NCBI RefSeq assembly: GCF_001542405.1
Contig: NZ_LNCD01000139.1
Span: forward strand, 46,614-110,613
DNA from: Rhizobium altiplani
GTDB lineage: Bacteria > Pseudomonadota > Alphaproteobacteria > Rhizobiales > Rhizobiaceae
Length of the DNA stretch: 64,000 bases
Direction of reading: 5' to 3'
The translations under genes were made by a program, and so were the position numbers. The notes below the pieces were generated by a model, which was given only the letters and a program-made list of their open reading frames with translations, had not been told where the DNA came from and did not search any database. Below, piece by piece: positions 55,908 through 64,000 of this stretch (position 1 is its first letter; each line of letters begins with the position of its first letter).

Positions 55908-56615
55908 ATGAAGATCCTGATGGTTTTCACATCGCATGACATACTCGGAAGCACCGGCCGCAAGACGGGCTTCTGGCTCGAGGAAGGCGCAGCACCATAT
56001 TACGTCTTTCGCGACGCCGGCATCGATCTGACGCTCGCCTCGCCGAAGGGCGGTCAACCGCCAGTCGACCCAAAGAGCGATCTGCCCGAAAATCAGACCG
56101 CTGCGATGGCTCGCTTCAAGAAAGATCCGGACGCGCAGCAGGTGTTCGCGACGACGAAAAAGCTGAAGGATATGCGGTCGGACGATTTCGACGCGGTCTT
56201 CTATCCTGGCGGCCACGGGCCGATGTGGGATCTTGCCGAGGATCCGGACTCAATCGCCTTGATCGAATCCTTCTATAACGCCGGAAAGCCCGTCGCGGCG
56301 GTGTGCCACGCGCCTGGCGTCTTGCATCGCGTGACCTACAAGGGGGAGCCGATCGTCAAGGGAAAGCGCGTCACAGGGTTCACCAACACCGAGGAGGAGG
56401 AGGTTCAACTGACCAACGTCGTGCCATTCCTTGTTGAGGATGAACTGAAACGGCTCGGCGGACTTTTCGAGAAGAAAGACAACTGGCAACCCTTTGCCAT
56501 CACCGACGGTCGGCTCATCACCGGCCAGAACCCTGCCTCGTCCACCTCAGGTGCACAGGCCCTCGTCAAGCTTCTGAAAGGCGCAACGGAGCAGACAAGT
56601 TCCACGGCTGCGTAA
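55908..56615 (+). CDS. DJ-1/PfpI family protein (Hsp31/glyoxalase III-like)
   Basis: 235 residues. Glutamine-amidotransferase-like fold; catalytic Cys in PVAAVCHAPGVL with the following His, Glu in FWLEEGAAPYYVF, and FYPGGHGPMWDLA. Similar proteins convert methylglyoxal to lactate and repair glycated molecules. AAGGAAGGAG precedes the ATG at 55908. Divergent to the epoxide hydrolase operon with operator copies between. Confidence 0.91.
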   Translation: MKILMVFTSHDILGSTGRKTGFWLEEGAAPYYVFRDAGIDLTLASPKGGQPPVDPKSDLPENQTAAMARFKKDPDAQQVFATTKKLKDMRSDDFDAVFYPGGHGPMWDLAEDPDSIALIESFYNAGKPVAAVCHAPGVLHRVTYKGEPIVKGKRVTGFTNTEEEEVQLTNVVPFLVEDELKRLGGLFEKKDNWQPFAITDGRLITGQNPASSTSGAQALVKLLKGATEQTSSTAA

Positions 56616-56743
56616 CTGGCCATGCGAACTGCGTAACGACAAATCTGCGGTCGCAATTCTAGCCGTTGTGACCGCTCGCAGCGCTGCGCCTTGCCTCGGC
56701 CTCGCCAGCCGGCACATTCATTAGCTCCGCTGCGGCTGCCAGG

Positions 56744-56943
56744 CTTCAGTTCCTCACGCCGAAGGATTACACGCTGATCATGATCGACTATCAGTCGCAG
56801 ATGGCTTTGCGACGAAGAGCATCGATGCCGTCAATCTTCGGAACAACGCAGATCTCGTCGCCCATGGAGCCAAGGGTTTCGGCGTTTCCACCAGTCTGAC
56901 CACCATGGCTTATGATTGTCCGAAGCAAGGTCTCCGTCTTTGA
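56744..56943 (+). pseudogene. Remnant of an isochorismatase-family hydrolase
   Basis: LQFLTPKDYTLIMIDYQSQM is in one frame, then after a one-base loss near 56806 the text continues ATKSIDAVNLRNNADLVAHG, KGFGVSTSLTTMAYD, and stops at 56941. Only the N-terminal third of the protein is left, and there is no start codon. The family is the YcaC-like hydrolases. Confidence 0.7.
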
Positions 56944-57166
56944 ACCTCGACGTTGAGCGAGGGAACTTTAATGCAGGCAGGCAGTTCTGGTGGCGCAAAT
57001 CGATATCTAACGGCGATATCCGCGAAATGCTGTGGCTGGTCTCAGCCGCGCCTCAACCTCGACATGAGCAAGCCCACATCGAAATGTTTCAGTTAAAGTA
57101 GCAGGCATCACTCGTCTGTCCCATTATGAAGCTAGTCGATGATGTACGCGAGTAGGGAGATCACCG

Positions 57167-57673
57167 ATGGTCGTTTCGTGGATTGAAGTGAACGATCGGA
57201 TGCAGCAGGGTTATCGATATCCGCTGACCGCGCCCACGGGCCAAGACTTCCACCAGGGCTTTGCGCCGGAACTGACACCTGCGGAGATGCTAAGGCTCGG
57301 TGTATTCGGGGGCAAGTACATGACCGATTGCACGGACGAATTCCCCAAAGAATGGTTCGCCGCGGCCAAGATTTCATCCTGGTGTGATCCGAGTTTGAAT
57401 TTTTTTGGCGTGGGTGCCAGCCAACCACTCAGCGTCTGGCGAGCCAAAGGCTGGATATATCCGGACGATCCCCGCGGGTGGTTTCAATGGTACTGCCGCT
57501 ATTTCCTGGGCCGCAGGTTGTCCGGCGAGGATGAACGCCAGATTGGGCGTTGGAAGTCTATGAAACGACATGCATCACAGCTACGTCGCCACTGCGAGCC
57601 CCACGACTGGTTCTGCCGTCCTCGGCAGCGACAGGCACTACTTCAGTGGGCTTATGATAGCCGAGCCCTATGA
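57167..57673 (+). CDS. Conserved hypothetical protein, Trp/Arg-rich
   Basis: 168 residues. Highly regular text such as GYRYPLTAPTGQDFHQGFAP, LTPAEMLRLGVFGGKYMTDC, PLSVWRAKGWIYPDDPRGWF and RQRQALLQWAYDS. I recall similar proteins in bacteria but no assigned function; the DPRGWFQWYCRY core is typical. GGGAGATC precedes the ATG. Stands alone. Confidence 0.75.
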   Translation: MVVSWIEVNDRMQQGYRYPLTAPTGQDFHQGFAPELTPAEMLRLGVFGGKYMTDCTDEFPKEWFAAAKISSWCDPSLNFFGVGASQPLSVWRAKGWIYPDDPRGWFQWYCRYFLGRRLSGEDERQIGRWKSMKRHASQLRRHCEPHDWFCRPRQRQALLQWAYDSRAL

Positions 57674-58125
57674 ACTCGCCCGATCCTGCGCCGAGGACGT
57701 GGCTGCAACCTTATCGAAAGCTGCCGGCCTTTCGGCACTGCGGCGGCTCCGTTAGTCAGCAACCACCATTTCTTTGATATCGGCGGAGCGCCATCTCCTC
57801 GCTGTATCCGCCTCGGCTGCCAGAATTGCATGAACAATGCGAGCGCGCCGCGCGCATGGCGCCAGCGGTGCCACGATGTCAGTACACTCGCGCTTGAAGA
57901 AATAGGGTGGGATTCCAGAATGCTCGCGCGACCAGTGTCTTCGGCGTCAAGGAAGTAGGTGCCGAGGCTGTTGCATGTCGGCCTTCTCAGAAGCAGGAAG
58001 ACGAGGGGCAGCATGCCGAGGTCCATACCGCCCATCTTCCGCCCGAATGTCGGCGCTGTAGTCTGGCTCATAGATCATAACGGTAGCAGCGCACGGATCT
58101 TGCTTTAATGTTTCGAGGACACCCG
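57674..58125. other. Gap before the L,D-transpeptidase gene
   Basis: A minus-strand frame from 57935 down to the stop at 57752 reads GIPPYFFKRECTDIVAPLAP and HAILAAEADTARRWRSADI with no start codon after an in-frame TGA; it may be a decayed gene. Otherwise nothing seen. Confidence 0.25.
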
Positions 58126-59625
58126 ATGGCCCTGAGAACACTGACACTCTTCGCGGGTGCGCTCGCCAGTCTAGTTCTGTTTGCCGCGTTGGAAGGCAAG
58201 GTTAGGGCCGAGCCGCAGCCGGCACTTGCCGAGCAGGCCAGCCCGAAAAATGCCTACGCGGTTCCTGTGCGCCGGGCTGTCCACATTTCTCGGCAGGGAG
58301 CCAGTTCGTTCTCGACACTGTTTGAGACTGTTGGAGGTAATCAATCAAGGGTACTGCGCGAGATGGGCGGCGTCTCGATCGTGATGAACAACGATATAGC
58401 GGACGCAGTTGAGGCCTATTACGGCAATCCGAAAGCAAAACTTATCTGGGTCGATGGCAGAGGTCCCACCGCCAAGGCTGTGCAGGCGATGAACCTGTTG
58501 AAGCAGGCGGATGATTGGGGCCTGAGCGCCAGTGACTATGCGGTCGCCACGACGTTTGAGACGGTTCCGCGGGGCTCGCCCGAATACGCGAAGTCTTTGG
58601 CCCTATTTGAAGCATCGCTGTCCGGCAAGTTCTTGATGTTTCTGCAGGATAACTACCGCGGGCGGATCGATCCCAACCAGCTCTCCAACTACTATGACTT
58701 CAAGCGGAAGCAAGTTGATCTGAAGGCGGCCATCGACCAATTGTCTGCCCATCCGGATCTGATGCCGGTCGTCGACCGACTTATGCCGAGCAATCCGAAG
58801 TTCGCCCAGCTTGCGGCGGAACTTCATTGGCTGCGATCGTCGGGTCAGGGAGGCGATAGCGCCGCCAACATTGATAAGGTCATTGTTGCGATGGAGGAAA
58901 TCCGTTGGCTGCCTCAGGAGTTTCCTGATCGCTATGTCTTCATCAATCAACCGGCTTACATGGCGTATTACTATGAGCAGGGTCAGTTGGCACTTTCGAT
59001 GAAGGCCGTAATCGGGCAACAGGATCATCAGACGAACTTCTTCGATGCTTCGATCAAGACTGTTCAGTTCAATCCCGACTGGGGCGTGCCGCAATCGATC
59101 ATTCGCAACGAAATGCTACCGCATCTGAAGCGCGACCCCGCATATCTCGACAGGGAAGGTTACAAGGTTTCTGTAAAAGGAAAGGCGATGTCCTCCGCGA
59201 AGGTCGATTGGGCCCAGCCTCTCGAGAACATCTCTGTTGTTCAGCCGCCGGGGCCGGACAATGCACTCGGACAGCTAAAGATCCTGTTCCCGAACCCCCA
59301 CGACATATACATGCACGATACCCCGGCGCGCGGAAAGTTCGCCGCGCAGGATCGAATGTTTAGTCACGGATGCGTACGGTTGGAAAACCCACGCGCAATG
59401 GCGGCTGCGGTTCTGAAAACATCCGTTGAATTTGTTGCACAACAGATAGCCGATGGGGGAAAGAAGGACATGCAAGTACCGGAAGAAGTTCCGGTATATG
59501 TCTCATACTTTACAGCATGGCCAACCGCAGATGGCGTCGTGCACTATTTCGATGACATTTACGGTCGTGATGCAGAGACGCTCGCCGCGATATCGATGAC
59601 GACCTCAAGCCGCAATCAATCCTGA
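58126..59625 (+). CDS. L,D-transpeptidase (YcbB/LdtD-type)
   Basis: About 499 residues. Signal peptide (LTLFAGALASLVLFAALEG). Middle domain with peptidoglycan-binding-like helices (LKQADDWGLSASDY), then the YkuD catalytic domain: VIGQQDHQTNFF, FPNPHDIYMHDTP, and the Cys motif FSHGCVRLENP (about 413-421). It makes 3-3 cross-links in the cell wall or attaches proteins. The start at 58126 with GAGGACACC upstream is favoured over 58108. Confidence 0.92.
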   Translation: MALRTLTLFAGALASLVLFAALEGKVRAEPQPALAEQASPKNAYAVPVRRAVHISRQGASSFSTLFETVGGNQSRVLREMGGVSIVMNNDIADAVEAYYGNPKAKLIWVDGRGPTAKAVQAMNLLKQADDWGLSASDYAVATTFETVPRGSPEYAKSLALFEASLSGKFLMFLQDNYRGRIDPNQLSNYYDFKRKQVDLKAAIDQLSAHPDLMPVVDRLMPSNPKFAQLAAELHWLRSSGQGGDSAANIDKVIVAMEEIRWLPQEFPDRYVFINQPAYMAYYYEQGQLALSMKAVIGQQDHQTNFFDASIKTVQFNPDWGVPQSIIRNEMLPHLKRDPAYLDREGYKVSVKGKAMSSAKVDWAQPLENISVVQPPGPDNALGQLKILFPNPHDIYMHDTPARGKFAAQDRMFSHGCVRLENPRAMAAAVLKTSVEFVAQQIADGGKKDMQVPEEVPVYVSYFTAWPTADGVVHYFDDIYGRDAETLAAISMTTSSRNQS

Positions 59626-59663
59626 GCGCCCAAATAACGCAGGGCGTCTACGACATCTTCAAG

Positions 59664-60881
59664 TCAGCCGCGCAAGACTTCGTTGGCGGCCCTGATACCA
59701 CTTTCCCAGGCACCATGCGCCGTTGAGAAATCCGAGATGTGGGTGGCCTCGCCCGCAAAGAACAGTTGATCATCGACTGGGCGCGCCAATATGTTGCGGG
59801 CATCGGAGTGATTTGGGAGCGCATGACTGTAGGAACCGCGTATCCAATCGGTACGACACCACGAAGTCGCGGCCAGTGGCCGCAGATGCCGTCGTATGCC
59901 GCTACCCAGCAGGGATGACAACTGTTCAATCGCGAAAGCGAACGCATCCAGCAGCCCCGCACGCTCAATGACCAGGGCACCTGCGCCTCCGAAGAAGCCC
60001 TCGATAATCGGTCGGCCGAGCGGACGGATATAGTAGCTGCCAGTTTCGGCGTTGCGGGGATCGCCGAGAAGATGGGTCTCGGGCTCGAGGCCATGGTTCC
60101 CGTGCAGTTCGAGGAATAGCTTGTCTGCCAGGCCAAGCGGCAATTGGCTTGATGCGTGAAGATGATCGTCAACTGCCGCATCGAACGCGATCATACCGTT
60201 GGCAAGGACGTTGGTCGACGACGTGATCACAGCCTTCCGGGCAGTGATCGGACCGCGGTCAGTCTCCAGCCGGACTCCACGATCGGACAGCGCGATACGG
60301 CGCACAGGTGTCGAGGGTCGCAATGCAACATCAGGAATGCTCGAAGAAATCAGAGTGCCGTAGCCTTCGTGAACCCGCCAATTGGCATCGGATGCGGCAT
60401 TGTCGTATGCAAGGAAGTCTTTAATCGACAGCCGCTCGAGCGGTGTCCCATTCATGTATCCGCTTGTCGCGTCGCAATAGGCATTCCATTCCGCGTTTGC
60501 CGGCAGCGCATCGGAAGCACGGTCGCTTGGTTGGCGATCGCTGCGAATGCGGGTTTGGAATGCGTCCCACGCTGCTTCCGCCGCCTTCTGATCTTCCGGC
60601 GTGAAGCCCAAATCGCGCCATTGCCGTCGCCATGCCGTCGGGCCGCTTTCGATGGTAAGCCCGGCAGCACGAGCCATCTCGACGAGTGGATTGCGTTCGG
60701 CCGAATGAAGCCAACCACAACCCATGTCGAGCGGCATTCCGCTGATCTCAATTGTCCAGGCGCGACCGCCGATGCGGTCACTCGCTTCCAGGAGGATGAC
60801 CGAGGAGCCGGCGCTGGACAGGGTCCGTGCCGCCGCAATTCCAGCAGCGCCGGCACCGACAATCGCTACGTCGTAATCCAT
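59664..60881 (-). CDS. FAD-dependent amine-oxidase-like protein
   Basis: 405 residues. N-terminal Rossmann motif VAIVGAGAAGIAAARTL with LLEASDRIGGRAWT, typical of flavin monoamine oxidases, and C-terminal LFFAGEATHISDFSTAHGA. The substrate may be a polyamine or amino acid. No signal peptide. The start MDYDV at 60881 is well placed. Convergent with the transpeptidase gene. Confidence 0.87.
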   Translation of the reverse strand: MDYDVAIVGAGAAGIAAARTLSSAGSSVILLEASDRIGGRAWTIEISGMPLDMGCGWLHSAERNPLVEMARAAGLTIESGPTAWRRQWRDLGFTPEDQKAAEAAWDAFQTRIRSDRQPSDRASDALPANAEWNAYCDATSGYMNGTPLERLSIKDFLAYDNAASDANWRVHEGYGTLISSSIPDVALRPSTPVRRIALSDRGVRLETDRGPITARKAVITSSTNVLANGMIAFDAAVDDHLHASSQLPLGLADKLFLELHGNHGLEPETHLLGDPRNAETGSYYIRPLGRPIIEGFFGGAGALVIERAGLLDAFAFAIEQLSSLLGSGIRRHLRPLAATSWCRTDWIRGSYSHALPNHSDARNILARPVDDQLFFAGEATHISDFSTAHGAWESGIRAANEVLRG

Positions 60882-60997
60882 GGTCGCCGCTCCGCCTTGA
60901 GGCGCTCGTCGCTCGTCTTTGACTGATTCTACTACCGGGTTCTACAAGGGAATCGATCCCTCTTCAACGCGCGCTAAAGACTGCTACTATTCGAGGC

Positions 60998-62527
60998 ATG
61001 ACATTCTTCGAAACACTCGTTGCACTGCTTGCTGTCGCAATCCTGCTATTGCAGGTAACCAGACGAATGCGGCTGCCGTATCCCGGCATCCTCGCTGCAG
61101 CCGGCGTTGCCGTCGCGGTGTTGCCGGGTGCGCCAGATATACCCATCGACCCTCCGACCGCCCTTGCATTGTTCATCGCCCCCGTACTTGTCGATTCCGC
61201 CTACGACTTCCCCCTCGGCGCGGCGCGGCGCATGCTGGTGCCGCTGTTCGTCTACGCGGTTGTGGCAGTGCTGTTCACGGTTGGAGTCGTGGTGTCGATC
61301 AGTGCACTTACCGTCGGGTTGCCCATCGCGGTGGCAGTCACTCTCGGTGCGATCGTCGCACCGCCGGATGCAGCTGCGGCCACCGCGGTCCTGTCCAATC
61401 TGCCGGTCGACCGCCGGGTCGACGCACTTCTCAAAGGCGAAAGCCTGTTCAACGATGCTACGGCGCTGCTGCTGTTCAGTGCGGCTTTGACCATCCAGGC
61501 GAGGGGTGGGTTCGATACTGAAACCGTAGCGCGGATGGCTTTTGCGGCGCCGGGCGGGATCTTGTTCGGCATTGGCTTCGGGTTTCTGGTTTCACGACTT
61601 CGTCCCGCCACCGACAATACGGTTGGCGGCACGCTGCTTCAGTTCGTCTATGCATTCGCGACGTGGCTGATTGCCGAGCGTCTGCACCTCTCTGCCGTGC
61701 TGGCAACAGTGGCAAGTGCGATGACACTCGCTACCCTTGCCAAGGTCGACGATCCTCCGCGCATGCGGGTCCACTCGTTTGCCGTCTGGACGACCGTGGT
61801 CTTCTTGTTGAATGTGGTTGCCTTCTTGCTGATGGGACTGCAGGCCCGCCGCATTGTAGGCGCCATGTCAGCGGCCGAGCTGGAGAGGGCGATCGGGTTC
61901 GCTGCGATCGTCGTCGTAGGCGTTATTGCGTCGCGCTTGGCGATTGCATTCTTTTTTCACGCGATTGTCGGCTATAGGCATCGGCACGGTCATGAACTCG
62001 CACCCTTTGAACATGGTGAAACGCTGCTGGTTGGGTGGTCTGGTATGCGCGGACTGGTCACGCTTGCCACCGCGCTCGTACTGCCTGCGGACTTCACCGA
62101 CCGAGACCTCGTTGTTTTGACGGCCTTCTCGGTCGTGCTGGCAACACTGGTCATTCAGGGCGCAACTCTCGCGCCCATGATCCGCCTCCTGAAGCTCGGG
62201 AGGGAGGACAAGGCGAGGCAGGAAGTCCACATGGCACGCAAGTCTCTTGCCCAGGCTGCCCTTGGCCGCCTTGAAGGCGAGAAGGGCCCGGAGGTCGAGG
62301 CCATCAGAATAGCCTATCGAGAAATCTGCGAAAACGGCCCCGGGTCTTTGCCGGCACGCCGTCGTGATCTGGCCCTTGCCGCTGTACTGGCACAACGCAA
62401 GCGCCTCGACGAACTGCGCGACGCGGATCTTGTCGGTCCTAGCCAGTATCTCGAACTGCAGGAGGATCTCGACTGGAAGCAGCTTGCCGTGGCTTTGGAC
62501 GAGGAGCGGCGAATTACCGAGAGTTAG
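60998..62527 (+). CDS. Na+/H+ or K+/H+ antiporter of the CPA1 family
   Basis: 509 residues. About twelve membrane helices; ion-binding helix with GESLFNDATALLLFS and APPDAAAATAVL, matching NhaP/CPA1. C-terminal soluble tail of about 100 residues. Helps sodium or pH control. It stands alone, 116 bases after the divergent amine-oxidase gene. Confidence 0.92.
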   Translation: MTFFETLVALLAVAILLLQVTRRMRLPYPGILAAAGVAVAVLPGAPDIPIDPPTALALFIAPVLVDSAYDFPLGAARRMLVPLFVYAVVAVLFTVGVVVSISALTVGLPIAVAVTLGAIVAPPDAAAATAVLSNLPVDRRVDALLKGESLFNDATALLLFSAALTIQARGGFDTETVARMAFAAPGGILFGIGFGFLVSRLRPATDNTVGGTLLQFVYAFATWLIAERLHLSAVLATVASAMTLATLAKVDDPPRMRVHSFAVWTTVVFLLNVVAFLLMGLQARRIVGAMSAAELERAIGFAAIVVVGVIASRLAIAFFFHAIVGYRHRHGHELAPFEHGETLLVGWSGMRGLVTLATALVLPADFTDRDLVVLTAFSVVLATLVIQGATLAPMIRLLKLGREDKARQEVHMARKSLAQAALGRLEGEKGPEVEAIRIAYREICENGPGSLPARRRDLALAAVLAQRKRLDELRDADLVGPSQYLELQEDLDWKQLAVALDEERRITES

Positions 62528-62708
62528 GTTCGCACCAAGAGCGGCTCGTGCCTGGATGAACTCCATTTCCTGGTCCTGATGAAGGACAAGATCCTAGAAA
62601 TTCAGAGAGTTCTCAGGAAGGTCGAGGTTGGATCATCAGTGGAATGTTTGTCTGGCTAGCCCAAGCGCCTCGCTCCTTGGGCAGCGTTTGCCTGGCGCTC
62701 GACTCCGA

Positions 62709-63347
62709 TCATTTCAGGCTGCATTTGTGATCGACATCAAGGCTGGGGAATTCTTTCTGTTGATGCTTCCAACGGTCGTAGCCGTCACCTTTGGCATAAG
62801 CTTGACTTTCGACCGTCCGCCAATCCCGCGCATATCGGACGGCAAAACCCTCCACCCCCCATTCCCGGAATTGGTCGACATGCGTCAACTCATGGGCCCA
62901 CGCACAGGGACTCGCGGCTACACGCGGGTCTCTGAACACAACGACATCGATTAGGGTAACTGCATCTGCAAAACCGCCATGCTCCAGCAAGTAGGCAAGG
63001 CTGAAGGAACTGTCGCTAATGATTTTGTATCTGACGCGATTCATTGAGTCTTCGCTGGCATAGCCGGCCAACTGACGGCGAATCTCTGCAGGTATCGGCA
63101 GGGCGTCGTGCATGGCCTCATTGCGGCTGGCAGTGATTACGCTCGCGAGTATCGGGCCGCTCAGAGCATGTGCCTGAAACTCGTTGAGAGCGCCAACCAC
63201 ACTTTCATTTGCCATAACCACGAAGCTCGCATCGGAATTGTCCCTGCGCTCAGCCTGATAATGAGCAAGGGCGGATAGTCCGTCGAGCATCAGACCAACG
63301 GCAAAGATGGCAGACGGAACCCATATAGTGGCGCAGCGTCGCTTCAT
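62709..63347 (-). CDS. DUF4157-like protein with HELTH motif
   Basis: 212 residues. An N-terminal hydrophobic anchor or signal (IWVPSAIFAVGLMLDGLSAL) and a C-terminal metallopeptidase-like motif AWAHELTHVDQFREWGVEGF preceded by DVVVFRDP. This matches the DUF4157 family, which is otherwise seen in extracellular contractile injection systems and toxins. Here it stands alone. The His-Glu-x-x-His motif suggests zinc binding. Confidence 0.75.
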   Translation of the reverse strand: MKRRCATIWVPSAIFAVGLMLDGLSALAHYQAERRDNSDASFVVMANESVVGALNEFQAHALSGPILASVITASRNEAMHDALPIPAEIRRQLAGYASEDSMNRVRYKIISDSSFSLAYLLEHGGFADAVTLIDVVVFRDPRVAASPCAWAHELTHVDQFREWGVEGFAVRYARDWRTVESQAYAKGDGYDRWKHQQKEFPSLDVDHKCSLK

Positions 63348-63555
63348 CGCAGGATTTTTTTCTCATCGGTAACATATCATAGCCGTGTGGGCCGTCCGCG
63401 GCTACCGCGTGGAATTCTCTTATGGAGCGCCGAGCCTCGGTCCCAGTATAGGTTTCTCGTCCCATCTGGCCGCCCACCATGGCTGAAGGGAGGTGCAAGC
63501 GAGAACGAGCTATCGATGAAAATCGTCTGATATCAGTGTTATGATTAATGCCCGA

Positions 63556-64000
63556 CCTGAGAGATAGGTGACAGACCGTACCGGAGACATGGGTTACATT
63601 TTTCGATTTTGGTCGGGAGGTGTGGATGCCGTGGAGAGAGACTTCGGTCATGGATGAGCGTCTTGGATTTGTCGCCCGTTTGCTGGAGGGCGAAGGGATG
63701 AGCGAGGTGTGTCGGTCGTTCGGGATCTCGCGCAAGACCGGCTACAAGATCTTCAATCGCTACAAGGAGGACGGGCTGGAGGCCCTGACGGACCGGTCCC
63801 GGCGGCCGGTGCGCTATGCCAACCAGTTGCCCGAACCGGTCGAGGCGATGATCGTTCGTTGCAAACAGGAGAAGCCGCACTGGGGGGGCGCGCAAGATCC
63901 GCGAGCTTCTGGTGCGCCGTCTGGCCGGCGACGTGCGCATCCCGGCGAGAAGCACGGTGCATGCGGTGCTCGACCGGTACGGCCTTGTGAGCCAGGCCCG
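63556..64000 (+). mobile_element. Left part of an IS481-type insertion sequence
   Basis: Sequence GACCTGAGAGATAGGTGACA near 63554-63573 begins what looks like the left end, followed by the transposase start. The right end lies outside the window, so the length and the target-site duplication cannot be read. The exact left boundary is uncertain. Confidence 0.6.
63626..64000 (+). pseudogene. IS481-family transposase, frameshifted and cut by window edge
   Basis: Start ATG at 63626 after GGGAGGTG. Helix-turn-helix part: LGFVARLLEGEGMSEVCRSF, GISRKTGYKIFNRYKEDG, LTDRSRRPVRYANQLP. At a run of seven G (63882-63888) the frame changes: with six G it would read KPHWGARKIRELLVRRL, the usual IS481 text, and this frame then stays open to the window end (RSTVHAVLDRYGL). 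Either a slippage mutation or a sequencing slip. Confidence 0.75.

Overview
The window is a piece of chromosome from an alphaproteobacterium of the order Hyphomicrobiales, most likely Rhizobiaceae (Rhizobium, Agrobacterium or Ensifer type). Reasons: the ntrY-ntrX-dat-hfq-hflX-mazG order at the left end, the sulfur block cysG-DUF2849-cysI-DUF934, entericidin and DUF982 small proteins, and GC-rich third codon positions. No tRNA, rRNA, CRISPR array or replication origin was seen.

Layout. 1-7.7 kb: core block of a nitrogen-response two-component system (ntrY cut by the window edge, ntrX), a D-amino-acid aminotransferase, hfq, hflX, mazG and a deaminase. 7.8-11.9 kb: siroheme and sulfite-reduction operon. 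11.9-16.1 kb: UbiH-type hydroxylase, an AEC transporter, ccdA and three small-protein genes. 16.2-20.5 kb: a probable structured-RNA region, then an FMN reductase, three very small ORFs, an alpha/beta hydrolase, a 1-Cys peroxiredoxin and a flavin-dependent monooxygenase, a set that fits organosulfur use. 20.8-28.9 kb: Na/Pi cotransporter, periplasmic binding protein, Rieske-FAD oxidoreductase and a metal P-type ATPase flanked by two single-helix microproteins. 29.3-37.8 kb: DUF2950/DUF3300 pair, MarC, glycogen phosphorylase and two frameshifted genes. 37.8-56.6 kb: an accessory island of reductases, detoxification enzymes and regulators. 57-64 kb: a conserved hypothetical, L,D-transpeptidase, amine-oxidase-like flavoprotein, CPA1 antiporter, a DUF4157 protein and the start of an IS481-type element with a frameshifted transposase.

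How the genes work together. CysG makes siroheme for CysI. The FMN reductase could feed reduced flavin to the LLM monooxygenase nearby. The 37.8-56.6 kb island looks like an electrophile and redox stress set: aldo/keto reductase, three SDRs, a DsbA-like protein, glyoxalase, RidA, nitronate monooxygenase, epoxide hydrolase, isochorismatase-type hydrolase and a DJ-1 protein. Two divergent promoters in it, 9 kb apart, carry the same dyad operator (CCAAGGT-N9-ACCTTGG-like), so an SDR-RidA-crotonase operon, nitronate monooxygenase, an epoxide hydrolase operon and the DJ-1 gene are probably co-regulated.

Decay is concentrated between 32 and 57 kb. It includes a tautomerase gene with a frameshift and two amber codons, an arginase-family gene with two compensating frameshifts, a small frameshifted gene, a regulator C-terminal remnant and an isochorismatase remnant. 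All assignments are from reading the sequence; no database search was run.
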